A stretch of 64,000 nucleotides of DNA from Hydractinia symbiolongicarpus (lineage: Eukaryota > Cnidaria > Hydrozoa > Anthoathecata > Hydractiniidae): the NCBI RefSeq assembly GCF_029227915.1, contig NC_079876.1, forward strand, positions 7,442,001 through 7,506,000, in the 5' to 3' direction. The notes beneath the pieces were generated by a model. That model was not told the DNA's origin, ran no database searches, and was given only the letters and a program-made list of their open reading frames with translations. A program made the position numbers and the translations under genes. Positions 1 to 10,827 of the stretch are shown here, one piece after another (positions within the stretch are counted from its first letter, which is position 1; each line of letters opens with the position of its first letter).

Positions 1-523
1 CGTCTCATCAAAAATGAAAACCTTTTTAAAAACTACAAGTCTCATGGGCTTTAGTGGTGAAATAATAATTTAAAAAATCGTTTGGGAAATTAGTTTACTC
101 CCTGGGTACTTTCTTTGTATACTTTTGACTATACGGGCCGAGTCCGGGATTTACGGGAAATCGCAGGTTTTCGTTTGCCGGCGATTAAACTTCTTTTATT
201 CAGCGTCTCATTAAAAACTGAAAACATTTTTGAAAACTACAAGTCTCATGCGTTTTAGTGGTGAAAAAATGAATTAAAAAATCGTTCGGGAAATGAGTTT
301 ACTCCCTGGGTACTATCTTTGTATACTTTTGACTATACGGGCGAAGCCTGGGATTTACGGGAAATCGCGGGTTTTCGTTTGCCGGCGATTAAACTTCTTT
401 TATTCAGCGTCTCATCAGAAATGAAAACATTTTTGAAAACTACAAGTATCATGCGTTTTAGTGGTGAAAAAGTAATTTAAAAAATCGTTCGGGAAATGAG
501 TTTACTTCCTGGGTACTTTCTTT

Positions 524-541
524 GTATACATTCGACTATAC
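524..541. other. Conserved imperfect dyad GTATA-N8-TATAC
   Basis: GTATA at 524-528 and TATAC at 537-541 are reverse complements separated by 8 bases. Both arms are kept in most monomers of both classes even though the 8-base centre differs between classes (CTTTTGAC or CATTCGAC). Occasional broken arms are seen, such as GTATATTTTTGAC near 20,658 and GTATGCTTTTGAC near 47,486. A binding site or cruciform role is only a possibility. Confidence 0.5.
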
Positions 542-574
542 GGGCCAAGCCCGGGATTTACGGGAAATCGCGGG
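541..574 (+). other. Four helically phased CGGG motifs in the monomer core
   Basis: CGGG begins at 541, 552, 561 and 571, spacings of 11, 9 and 10 bp, so all four would face the same side of the helix. The first three are present in nearly every monomer. The fourth is CGGG in many units and CAGG in many others (for example at 977). No protein is known to me that binds this arrangement; it could also reflect rotational nucleosome positioning or simple ancestry. Confidence 0.6.
555..569. other. Conserved dyad GATTT-ACGGG-AAATC
   Basis: Perfect 5-bp inverted arms around a 5-base centre that is itself one of the phased CGGG motifs. It is intact in most monomers. It is lost in the palindrome-bearing subfamily, where AAATCG is replaced by AAGTCG (for example 20,232-20,236), and in units with GAGTT instead of GATTT (for example near 48,122). 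Confidence 0.45.
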
Positions 575-890
575 ATTTCGTTTGCCGGCGATTAAACCTC
601 TTTTATTAAGCGTCTCATCAAAAATGAAAACATTTTTAAAAACTACAAGTCTCATGCGCTTTAGTAGTAAAATATAAATTTAAAAAATCGTTTGGGAAAT
701 GAGTTTACTCCCTGGGTACTTTCTTTGTATACTTTTGACTATACGGGCCGAGTCCGGGATTTACGGGAAATCGCGGGTTGTCGTTTGCCGGCGATTAAAC
801 TTCTTTTATTCAGCGGATCATCAAAAATTAAAACATTTTTAAAAACTACAAGTCTCATGCGCTTTAGTGGTAAAATATAAATTTAAAAAA

Positions 891-1093
891 TCGTTTGGGA
901 AATGAGTTTACTCCCTGGGTACTTTCTTTGTATACTTTTGACTATACGGGCCGAATCCGGGATTTACGGGAAATCGCAGGTTTTCGTTTGCCGGCGATTA
1001 AACTTCTTTTATTCAGCGTCTCATCAAAAATGAAAACATTTTTGAAAACTGCAAGTCTCATGCGTTTTAGTGGTGAAAAAATAATTTAAAAAA
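891..1093 (+). repeat. Exemplar class A monomer (203 bp)
   Basis: A typical unit of the class with TTTTGAC after GTATAC, a CCGAGTCC-like segment (here CCGAATCC) and AAACTTCTTTTATTCAGCG. By hand count it has 75 G+C in 203 bp (37%), but unevenly: the first 110 bp hold 51 G+C (46%) and the last 93 bp hold 24 (26%). It has 11 CpG against about 7 expected from its 34 C and 41 G. The AT-rich half contains direct repeats of TGAAAAC (12 bp apart) and of GTCTCAT (1018-1024 and 1055-1061). The length, GC-rich core and AT-rich flank would suit one positioned nucleosome with linker; that is inference. Confidence 0.93.
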
Positions 1094-3648
1094 TCGTTCG
1101 AGAAATGAGTTTACACCCTGGGTACTTTCTTTGTATACTTTTGACTATACGGGCCGAGTCCGGGATTTACGGGAAATCGCGGGTTTTCGTTTGCCGGCGA
1201 TTAAACCACTTTCATTAAGCGTCTCATCAAAAATGAAAAGATTTCTGAAAACTACAAGTCTCATGCGTTTTGGTGGTGTAAAAATAACTTAAAAAATCGT
1301 TTGGGAAATGAGTTTACTCACTGGGTACTTTCCTTGTATACTTTTGACTATACGGGCCGAGTCCGGGATTTACTGGAAATCGCGGGTTTTCGTTTGCGGG
1401 CGATTAAAACACTTTCATCAAGCGTCTCATCAAAAATGAAAACATTTCTGAAAACTACAAGTCTCATGCGTTATAGTGGTGAAAAAATAATTTAAAAATT
1501 CGTTCGGGAAACGAGTTTACTCACTGGGTACTTTCCTTGTATACTTTTGACTATACGGGCCGAGTCCGGGATTTACGGGAAATCGCGGGTTTTCGTTTGC
1601 CGGCGATTAAACTTCTTTTATTCAGCGTCTCATCAAAAATGAAAACATTTTTGAAAACTACAAGTCTCATGCGTTTTAGTGGTGAAAAAATAAATTAAAA
1701 AATCGTTCGGGAAATGAGTTTACTCCCTGGGTACTATCTTTGTATACTTTTGACTATACGGGCCAAGCCCGGGATTTACGGGAAATCTCGGGTTTTCGTT
1801 TGCCGGCGATTAAACCTCCTTCATTAAGCGTCTCATCAAAAATGAAAAGATTTTTAAAAACTACAAGTCTCATGGGCTTTAGTGGTGAAATAATTTAAAT
1901 AATCGTTTGGGAAATGAATTTACTGCCTGGGTACTTTCTTTGTATACTTTTGACTATACGGGTCGAGTCCGGGATTTACGGGAAATCGCAGGTTTTCGTT
2001 TGCCGGCGATTAAACTTCTTTTATTCAGCGTCTCATCAAAAATGAAAACATTTTTGAAAACTACAAGTTTCATGCGTTTTAGTGGTGAAAAAATAATTTA
2101 AAAAATCGTTCGGGAAATGCGTTTACACCCTGGGTACTTTCTTTGTATACTTTTGACTATACGGGCCGAGTCCGGGATTTACGGGAAATCGCAGGTTTTC
2201 GTTTGCCGGCGATTAAACTTCTTTTATTCCGCGTCTGATCAAAAATGAAAACATTTTTGAAAGCTACAAGTCTCATGCGTTTTAGTGGTGAAAAAATAAT
2301 TTAAAAATTCGTTAGGGAAATGAGTTTACTCACTTGGTACTTTCCTTGTATACTTTTGACTATACGGGCCGAGACCGGGATTTACGGGAAATCGCGGGTT
2401 TTCGTTTGCCGGCGATTAAACTTCCTTTATTCAGCGGCTCATCAAAAATGAAAACATTTTTGAAAACTGCAAGTCTCATGCGTTTTAGTGGTGAAAAAAT
2501 AATTTAAAAAATCGTTCGAGAAATGAGTTTACACCCTGGGTACTTTCTTTGTATACTTTTGACTATACGGGCCGAGTCCGGGATTTACGGGAAATCGCGG
2601 GTTTTCGTTTGCCGGCGATTAAACCACTTTATTAAGCGTCTCATCAAAAATGAAAAGATTTCTGAAAACTACAAGTCTCATGCGTTTTGGTGGTGTAAAA
2701 ATAACTTAAAAAATCGTTTGGGAAATGAGTTTACTCACTGGGTACTTTCCTTGTATACTTTTGACTATACGGGCCGAGTCCGGGATTTACGGGAAATCGC
2801 GGGTTTTCGTTTGCGGGCGATTAAAACACTTTCATTAAGCGTCTCATCAAAAATGAAAACATTTCTGAAAACTACAAGTCTCATGCGTTTTAGTGGTGAA
2901 AAAATAATTTAAAAATTCGTTCGGGAAATGAGTTTACTCACTGGGTACTTTCCTTGTATACTTTTGACTATACGGGCCGAGTCCGGGATTTACGGGAAAT
3001 CGCGGGTTTTCGTTTGCCGGCGATTAAACTTCTTTTATTCAGCGTCTCATCAAAAATGAAAACATTTTTAAAAACTACAAGTCTCATGGGCTTTAGTGGT
3101 GAAATAATTTAAATAATCGTTTGGGAAATGAGTTTACTCACTGGGTACTTTCTTTGTATACTTTTGACTATACGGGCCGAGTCCGGGATTTACGGGAAAT
3201 CGCAGGTTTTCGTTTGCCGGCGATTAAACTTCTTTTATTCAGCGTCTCATCAAAAATGAAAACATTTTTAAAAACTACAAGTCTCATGCGCTTTAGTGGT
3301 AAAATATAAATTTAAAAAATCGTTTGGGAAATGAGTTTACTCCCTGGGTACTTTCTTTGTATACTTTTGACTATACGGGCCGAGTCCGGGATTTACAGGA
3401 AATCGCGGGTTTTCGTTTGCCGGCGATTAAACCACTTTCATTAAGCGTCTCATCAAAAATGAAAAGATTTCGGAAAACTACAAGTCTCATGCGTTTTGGT
3501 GGTGCAAAAATAACTTAAAAAATCGTTTGGGAAATGAGTTTACTCCCTGGGTACTTTCTTTGTATACTTTTGACTATACGGGCCGAGTCCGGGATTTACG
3601 GGAAATCGCGGGTTTTCGTTTGCCGGCGATTAAACTTCTTTTATTCAG

Positions 3649-5074
3649 CGTCTCATCAAAAATGAAAACCTTTTTAAAAACTACAAGTCTCATGGGCTTT
3701 AGTGGTGAAATAATAATTTAAAAAATCGTTTGGGAAATTAGTTTACTCCCTGGGTACTTTCTTTGTATACTTTTGACTATACGGGCCGAGTCCGGGATTT
3801 ACGGGAAATCGCAGGTTTTCGTTTGCCGGCGATTAAACTTCTTTTATTCAGCGTCTCATTAAAAACTGAAAACATTTTTGAAAACTACAAGTCTCATGCG
3901 TTTTAGTGGTGAAAAAATGAATTAAAAAATCGTTCGGGAAATGAGTTTACTTCCTGGGTACTTTCTTTGTATACATTCGACTATACGGGCCAAGCCCGGG
4001 ATTTACGGGAAATCGCGGGATTTCGTTTGCCGGCGATTAAACCTCTTTTATTAAGCGTCTCATCAAAAATGAAAACATTTTTAAAAACTACAAGTCTCAT
4101 GCGCTTTAGTAGTAAAATATAAATTTAAAAAATCGTTTGGGAAATGAGTTTACTCCCTGGGTACTTTATTTGTATACTTTTGACTATACGGGCCGAGTCC
4201 GGGATTTACGGGAAATCGCGGGTTGTCGTTTGCCGGCGATTAAACTTCTTTTATTCAGCGGATCATCAAAAATTAAAACATTTTTAAAAACTACAAGTCT
4301 CATGCGCTTTAGTGGTAAAATATAAATTTAAAAAATCGTTTGGGAAATGAGTTTACTCCCTGGGTACTTTCTTTGTATACTTTTGACTATACGGGCCGAA
4401 TCCGGGATTTACGGGAAATCGCAGGTTTTCGTTTGCCGGCGATTAAACTTCTTTTATTCAGCGTCTCATCAAAAATGAAAACATTTTTGAAAACTGCAAG
4501 TCTCATGCGTTTTAGTGGTGAAAAAATAATTTAAAAAATCGTTCGAGAAATGAGTTTACACCCTGGGTACTTTCTTTGTATACTTTTGACTATACGGGCC
4601 GAGTCCGGGATTTACGGGAAATCGCGGGTTTTCGTTTGCCGGCGATTAAACCACTTTCATTAAGCGTCTCATCAAAAATGAAAAGATTTCTGAAAACTAC
4701 AAGTCTCATGCGTTTTGGTGGTGTAAAAATAACTTAAAAAATCGTTTGGGAAATGAGTTTACTCACTGGGTACTTTCCTTGTATACTTTTGACTATACGG
4801 GCCGAGTCCGGGATTTACGGGAAATCGCGGGTTTTCGTTTGCGGGCGATTAAAACACTTTCATCAAGCGTCTCATCAAAAATGAAAACATTTCTGAAAAC
4901 TACAAGTCTCATGCGTTATAGTGGTGAAAAAATAATTTAAAAATTCGTTCGGGAAATGAGTTTACTCACTGGGTACTTTCCTTGTATACTTTTGACTATA
5001 CGGGCCGAGTCCGGGATTTACGGGAAATCGCGGGTTTTCGTTTGCCGGCGATTAAACTTCTTTTATTCAGCGTC
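3649..5074 (+). repeat. Partial second copy of the 18-mer block, one monomer missing
   Basis: 3,649-3,925 matches 1-277 at an offset of 3,648; from about 3,930 the match continues to roughly 481-1,640 at an offset of 3,445. The 203-bp change of offset is the loss of exactly one monomer, the one in copy 1 at about 282-484. Only a few substitutions separate the copies (for example CTTTCTTTG versus CTTTATTTG near 4,167). Between about 4,950 and 5,095 the match switches to sequence like 2,930-3,320, so the copy ends in a mosaic junction. Confidence 0.8.
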
Positions 5075-6899
5075 TCATCAAAAATGAAAACATTTTTAAA
5101 AACTACAAGTCTCATGGGCTTTAGTGGTGAAATAATTCAAATAATCGTTTGGGAAATGAGTTTACTCACTGGGTACTTTCTTTGTATACTTTTGACTATA
5201 CGGGCCGAGTCCGGGATTTACGGGAAATCGCAGGTTTTCGTTTGCCGGCGATTAAACTTCTTTTATTCAGCGTCTCATCAAAAATGAAAACATCTTTAAA
5301 AACTACAAGTCTCATGCGTTTTAGTGGTGAAAAAATAATTTAAAAAATCGTTCGGGAAATGCGTTTACACCCTGGGTACTTTCTTTGTATACTTTTGACT
5401 ATACGGGCCGAGTCCGGGATTTACGGGAAATCGCGGGTTTTCGTTTGCCGGCGATTAAACTTCTTTTATTCAGCGTCTCATCAAAAATGAAAACATTTTT
5501 AAAAACTACAAGTCTCATGCGCTTTAGTGGTAAAATATAAATTTAAAAAATCGTTTGGGAAATGAGTTTACTGCCTGGGTACTTTCTTTGTATACTTTTG
5601 ACTATACGGGCCGAGTCCGGGATTTACGGGAAATCGCGGGTTTTCGTTTGCCGGCGATTAAACCACTTTCATTAAGCGTCTCATCAAAAATGAAAAGATT
5701 TCGGAAAACTACAAGTCTCATGCGTTTTGGTGGTGTAAAAATAACTTAAAAAATCGTTTGGGAAATGAGTTTACTCCCTGGGTACTTTCTTTGTATACTT
5801 TTGACTATACGGGCCGAGTCCGGGATTTACGGGAAATCGCGGGTTTTTGTTTGCCGGCGATTAAACTTCTTTTATTCAGCGTCTCATCAAAAATGAAAAC
5901 CTTTTTAAAAACTACAAGTCTCATGGGCTTTAGTGGTGAAATAATAATTTAAAAAATCGTTTGGGAAATTAGTTTACTCCCTGGGTACTTTCTTTGTATA
6001 CTTTTGACTATACGGGCCGAGTCCGGGATTTACGGGAAATCGCAGGTTTTCGTTTGCCGGCGATTAAACTTCTTTTATTCAGCGTCTCATTAAAAACTGA
6101 AAACATTTTTGAAAACTACAAGTCTCATGCGTTTTTGTGGTGAAAAAATGAATTAAAAAATCGTTCGGGAAATGAGTTTACTCCCTGGGTACTATCTTTG
6201 TATACTTTTGACTATACGGGCCAAGCCCGGGATTTACGGGAAATCGCGGGTTTTCGTTTGCCGGCGATTAAACTTCTTTTATTCAGCGTCTCATCAGAAA
6301 TGAAAACATTTTTGAAAACTACAAGTATCATGCGTTTTAGTGGTGAAAAAGTAATTTAAAAAATCGTTCGGGAAATGAGTTTACTTCCTGGGTACTTTCT
6401 TTGTATACATTCGACTATGCGGGCCGAGTCCGGGATTTACGGGAAATCGCGGGTTGTCGTTTGCCGGCGATTAAACCACTTTCATTAAGCGTCTCATCAA
6501 AAATGAAAATATTTCGGAAAACTACAAGTCTCATGCGTTTTGGTGGTGTAAAAATAACTTAAAAAATCGTTTGGGAAATGAGTTTACTCCCTGGGTACTT
6601 TCTTTGTATACTTTTGACTATACGGGCCGAGTCCGGGATTTACGGGAAATCGCGGATTTTCGTTTGCCGGCGATTAAACTTCTTTTATTCAGCGTCTCAT
6701 CGAAAATGAAAACATTTTTGAAAACTACAAGTCTCATGGGCTTTAGTGGTGAAATAATAATTTAAAAAATCGTTTGGGAAATTAGTTTACTCCCTGGGTA
6801 CTTTCTTTGTATACTTTTGACTATACGGGCTGAGTCCGGGATTTACGGGAAATCGCAGGTTTTCGTTTGCCGGCGATTAAACTTCTTTTATTCAGCGTC
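5075..6899 (+). repeat. 9-mer higher-order repeat, unit 1 (1,825 bp)
   Basis: Every variant checked here recurs 1,825 bp downstream, including TTCAAATAATCG (5,137 and 6,962), the AACATCTTTAAAAAC variant, TTTTTGTGGTG (6,131 and 7,956) and GGGCTGAGTCC at the unit end. I saw no difference between the two units by eye. The period is nine monomers with two net bases lost. Confidence 0.9.
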
Positions 6900-8724
6900 T
6901 CATCAAAAATGAAAACATTTTTAAAAACTACAAGTCTCATGGGCTTTAGTGGTGAAATAATTCAAATAATCGTTTGGGAAATGAGTTTACTCACTGGGTA
7001 CTTTCTTTGTATACTTTTGACTATACGGGCCGAGTCCGGGATTTACGGGAAATCGCAGGTTTTCGTTTGCCGGCGATTAAACTTCTTTTATTCAGCGTCT
7101 CATCAAAAATGAAAACATCTTTAAAAACTACAAGTCTCATGCGTTTTAGTGGTGAAAAAATAATTTAAAAAATCGTTCGGGAAATGCGTTTACACCCTGG
7201 GTACTTTCTTTGTATACTTTTGACTATACGGGCCGAGTCCGGGATTTACGGGAAATCGCGGGTTTTCGTTTGCCGGCGATTAAACTTCTTTTATTCAGCG
7301 TCTCATCAAAAATGAAAACATTTTTAAAAACTACAAGTCTCATGCGCTTTAGTGGTAAAATATAAATTTAAAAAATCGTTTGGGAAATGAGTTTACTGCC
7401 TGGGTACTTTCTTTGTATACTTTTGACTATACGGGCCGAGTCCGGGATTTACGGGAAATCGCGGGTTTTCGTTTGCCGGCGATTAAACCACTTTCATTAA
7501 GCGTCTCATCAAAAATGAAAAGATTTCGGAAAACTACAAGTCTCATGCGTTTTGGTGGTGTAAAAATAACTTAAAAAATCGTTTGGGAAATGAGTTTACT
7601 CCCTGGGTACTTTCTTTGTATACTTTTGACTATACGGGCCGAGTCCGGGATTTACGGGAAATCGCGGGTTTTTGTTTGCCGGCGATTAAACTTCTTTTAT
7701 TCAGCGTCTCATCAAAAATGAAAACCTTTTTAAAAACTACAAGTCTCATGGGCTTTAGTGGTGAAATAATAATTTAAAAAATCGTTTGGGAAATTAGTTT
7801 ACTCCCTGGGTACTTTCTTTGTATACTTTTGACTATACGGGCCGAGTCCGGGATTTACGGGAAATCGCAGGTTTTCGTTTGCCGGCGATTAAACTTCTTT
7901 TATTCAGCGTCTCATTAAAAACTGAAAACATTTTTGAAAACTACAAGTCTCATGCGTTTTTGTGGTGAAAAAATGAATTAAAAAATCGTTCGGGAAATGA
8001 GTTTACTCCCTGGGTACTATCTTTGTATACTTTTGACTATACGGGCCAAGCCCGGGATTTACGGGAAATCGCGGGTTTTCGTTTGCCGGCGATTAAACTT
8101 CTTTTATTCAGCGTCTCATCAGAAATGAAAACATTTTTGAAAACTACAAGTATCATGCGTTTTAGTGGTGAAAAAGTAATTTAAAAAATCGTTCGGGAAA
8201 TGAGTTTACTTCCTGGGTACTTTCTTTGTATACATTCGACTATGCGGGCCGAGTCCGGGATTTACGGGAAATCGCGGGTTGTCGTTTGCCGGCGATTAAA
8301 CCACTTTCATTAAGCGTCTCATCAAAAATGAAAATATTTCGGAAAACTACAAGTCTCATGCGTTTTGGTGGTGTAAAAATAACTTAAAAAATCGTTTGGG
8401 AAATGAGTTTACTCCCTGGGTACTTTCTTTGTATACTTTTGACTATACGGGCCGAGTCCGGGATTTACGGGAAATCGCGGATTTTCGTTTGCCGGCGATT
8501 AAACTTCTTTTATTCAGCGTCTCATCGAAAATGAAAACATTTTTGAAAACTACAAGTCTCATGGGCTTTAGTGGTGAAATAATAATTTAAAAAATCGTTT
8601 GGGAAATTAGTTTACTCCCTGGGTACTTTCTTTGTATACTTTTGACTATACGGGCTGAGTCCGGGATTTACGGGAAATCGCAGGTTTTCGTTTGCCGGCG
8701 ATTAAACTTCTTTTATTCAGCGTC
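6900..8724 (+). repeat. 9-mer higher-order repeat, unit 2 (1,825 bp)
   Basis: Second tandem copy of the preceding unit. The match breaks at about 8,729, where unit 1 continues with CATCAAAAATG and this copy continues with CATTAAAAACTG. That breakpoint is in the same short segment where the two units join, as expected for an in-register unequal exchange. Confidence 0.9.
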
Positions 8725-9406
8725 TCATTAAAAACTGAAAACATTTTGAAAACTACAAGTCTCATGCGTTTTAGTGGTGAAAAAATGAATTAAAAAATCG
8801 TTCAGGAAATGAGTTTACTCCCAGGGTACTATCTTTGTATACTTTTGACTATACGGGCCAAGCCCGGGATTTACGGGAAATCGCGGGTTTTCGTTTGCCG
8901 GCGATTAAACTTCTTTTATTCAGCGTCTCATCAGAAATGAAAACATTTTTGAAAACTACAAGTATCATGCGTTTTAGTGGTGAAAAAATAATTTAAAAAA
9001 TCGTTCGGGAAATGAGTTTACTTCCTGGGTACTTTCTTTGTATACATTCGACTATACGGGCCAAGCCCGGGATTTACGGGAAATCGCGGGATTTCGTTTG
9101 CCGGCGATTAAACCTCTTTTATTAAGCGTCTCATCAAAAATTAAAACATTTTTAAAAACTACAAGTCTCATGGGCTTTAGTGGTGAAATAATAATTTAAA
9201 AAATCATTCGGGAAATGAGTTTACACACCGGGTACTTTCTTTGTATACTTTTGACTATACGGGCCGAGTCCGGGATTTACGGAAAATCACAGGTCTTCGT
9301 TTGCCGGCGATTGAACTTCTTTTTTTCAGCGTCTCATCAAAAATGAAAACATTTTTGAAAACTACAAGTCTCATGCGTTTTAGTGGTGAAAAAAAAATTT
9401 AAAAAA
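8595..9406 (+). repeat. 4-mer block, copy 1 (812 bp)
   Basis: Four monomers in the order: TTTGGGAAATTAG with GGGCTGAGTCC; TTCAGGAAATGAG with CTCCCAGGGTACTATC; TTCGGGAAATGAG with ATTCGAC; ATTCGGGAAATG with CACACCGGG. The same order occurs at 10,828 and 11,641. This copy is one base shorter because of ACATTTTGAAAAC near 8,750. Its first monomer overlaps the end of the second 9-mer unit. Confidence 0.85.
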
Positions 9407-10827
9407 TCGTTCGGGAAATGAGTTTACTTCCTGGGTACTTTCTTTGTATACATTCGACTATACGGGCAAAGCCGGGATTTACGGGAAATCGCGGGTTTTC
9501 GTTTGCCGGCGATTAAACCACTTTCATTAAGCGTCTCATCAAAAATGAAAAGATTTCGGAAAACTACAAGTCTCATGCGTTTTGGTGGTGTAAAAATAAC
9601 TTAAAAAATCGTTTGGGAAATGAGTTTACTCCCTGGGTACTTTCTTTGTATACTTTTGACTATACGGGCCGAGTCCGGGATTTACGGGAAATCGCGGGTT
9701 TTCGTTTGCCGGCGATTAAACTTCTTTTATTCAGCGTCTCATCAAAAATGAAAACCTTTTTAAAAACTACAAGTCTCATGGGCTTTAGTGGTGAAATAAT
9801 AATTTAAAAAATCGTTTGGGAAATTAGTTTACTCCCTGGGTACTTTCTTTGTATACTTTTGACTATACGGGCCGAGTCAGGGATTTACGGGAAATCGCAG
9901 GTTTTCGTTTGCCGGCGATTAAATTTCTTTTATTCAGCGTCTCATTAAAAACTGAAAACATTTTTGAAAACTACAAGTCTCATGCGTTTTAGTGGTGAAA
10001 AAATGAATTAAAAAATCGTTCGGGAAATGAGTTTACTCCCTGGGTACTATCTTTGTATACTTTTGACTATACGGGCCAAGCCCGGGATTTACGGGAAATC
10101 GCGGGTTTTCCTTTGCCGGCGATTAAACTTCTTTTATTCAGCGTCTCATCAGAAATGAAAGCATTTTTGCAAACTACAAGTATCATGCGTTTTAGTGGTG
10201 AAAAAGTAATTTAAAAAATCGTTCGGGAAATGAGTTTACTTCCTGGGTACTTTCTTTGTATACATTCGACTATACGGGCCAAGCCCGGGATTTACGGGAA
10301 ATCGCGGGATTTCGTTTGCCGGCGATTAAACCTCTTTTATTAAGCGTCTCATCAAAAATGAAAACATTTTTAAAAACTACAAGTCTCATGCGCTTTAGTA
10401 GTAAAATATAAATTTAAAAAATCGTTTGGGAAATGAGTTTACTCCCTGGGTACTTTCTTTGTATACTTTTGACTATGCGGGCCGAGTCCGGGATTTACGG
10501 GAAATCGCGGGTTGTCGTTTGCCGGCGATTAAACCACTTTCATTAAGCGTCTCATCAAAAATGAAAATATTTCGGAAAACTACAAGTCTCATGCGTTTTA
10601 GTGGTGTAAAAATAACTTAAAAAATCGTTTGGGAAATGAGTTTACTCCCTGGGTACTTTCTTTGTATACTTTTGACTATACGGGCCGAGTCCGGGATTTA
10701 CGGGAAATCGCGGATTTTCGTTTGCCGGCGATTAAACTTCTTTTATTCAGCGTCTCATCGAAAATGAAAACATTTTTGAAAACTACAAGTCTCATGGGCT
10801 TTAGTGGTGAAATAATAATTTAAAAAA
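9407..10827 (+). repeat. Seven-monomer spacer between 4-mer copies
   Basis: Seven monomers resembling earlier parts of the array. 9,600-10,020 is like 3,518-3,925 and 7,574-7,980 (CCTTTTTAAAAAC, then TTTGGGAAATTAG), and 10,620-10,827 is like 8,389-8,594. The first monomer has the GGGCAAAGCCGGG variant, which also follows the third 4-mer copy at 12,454. Confidence 0.75.

Larger units (their letters stand above)
485..687 (+). repeat. Exemplar class B monomer (203 bp)
   Basis: A typical unit of the second class. It has ATTCGAC where class A has TTTTGAC (about 530-536), CCAAGCCC where class A has CCGAGTCC, often CGCGGGATTT rather than CGCAGGTTTT, and AAACCTC...ATTAAGCG rather than AAACTTC...ATTCAGCG. 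These changes lie up to about 100 bp apart yet usually travel together, so they mark a lineage rather than random mutation. Class B monomers are interspersed singly or in short runs among class A monomers throughout the window. Mixed forms exist, as expected if exchange or gene conversion acts within monomers. Confidence 0.85.
1..3648 (+). repeat. 18-monomer higher-order block, copy 1
   Basis: Position 1 corresponds to 3,649 in the next copy (same CCTTTTTAAAAAC variant, then TTTGGGAAATTAG). The block contains 18 monomers of mixed class. The monomer at 78-281 is 204 bp because of an extra base in its ATTAAAAACTGAAAAC segment. A local subrepeat lies inside it: the monomer pair starting at 1,094 (CGTTCGAGAAATG followed by the TGGTGGTGTAAAAATAACTT variant) recurs at about 2,514-2,920. 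Confidence 0.8.

Noticed and set aside
524-545. GTATAC/TATAC segment as a TATA box promoter
   Set aside because: It occurs in every monomer with no downstream gene. Satellite transcription cannot be judged from sequence alone.
561-590. CENP-B box-like match near the CGGG core and TTTTCGTTTGCCGG
   Set aside because: Compared with the core pattern NTTCGNNNNANNCGGGN, neither TTTCGTTTGCCGGCG nor the ACGGGAAATCGCGGG segment fits all essential positions.
902-1033. 43-codon ATG frame beginning MSLLPGYFLC in most monomers (here a related variant)
   Set aside because: It has a true ATG and a slightly hydrophobic start, but it is short, copied only because the monomer is copied, and lacks any visible codon constraint.
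1061-1075. TTTTAGTGGTGA resembling the end of a tRNA A box
   Set aside because: The upstream TRGC part is absent and there is no B box at the right distance, so there is no support for a tRNA gene or a tRNA-derived SINE.
895-1089. 64-codon open frame beginning MGNEFTPW, present in very many monomers
   Set aside because: It starts with TTG, not ATG, and ends at the TTTAA of the same monomer. 203 is not a multiple of three, so the frame cannot continue through the array. Small indels break it freely and no domain is recognisable. It is a by-product of the satellite.
2523-2912. 129-codon open frame, the longest noted
   Set aside because: It crosses two monomers only because a 1-bp deletion (ACCACTTTATTAAG near 2,625) shifts the frame past the usual stop. 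This is the frame behaviour of non-coding repeats.
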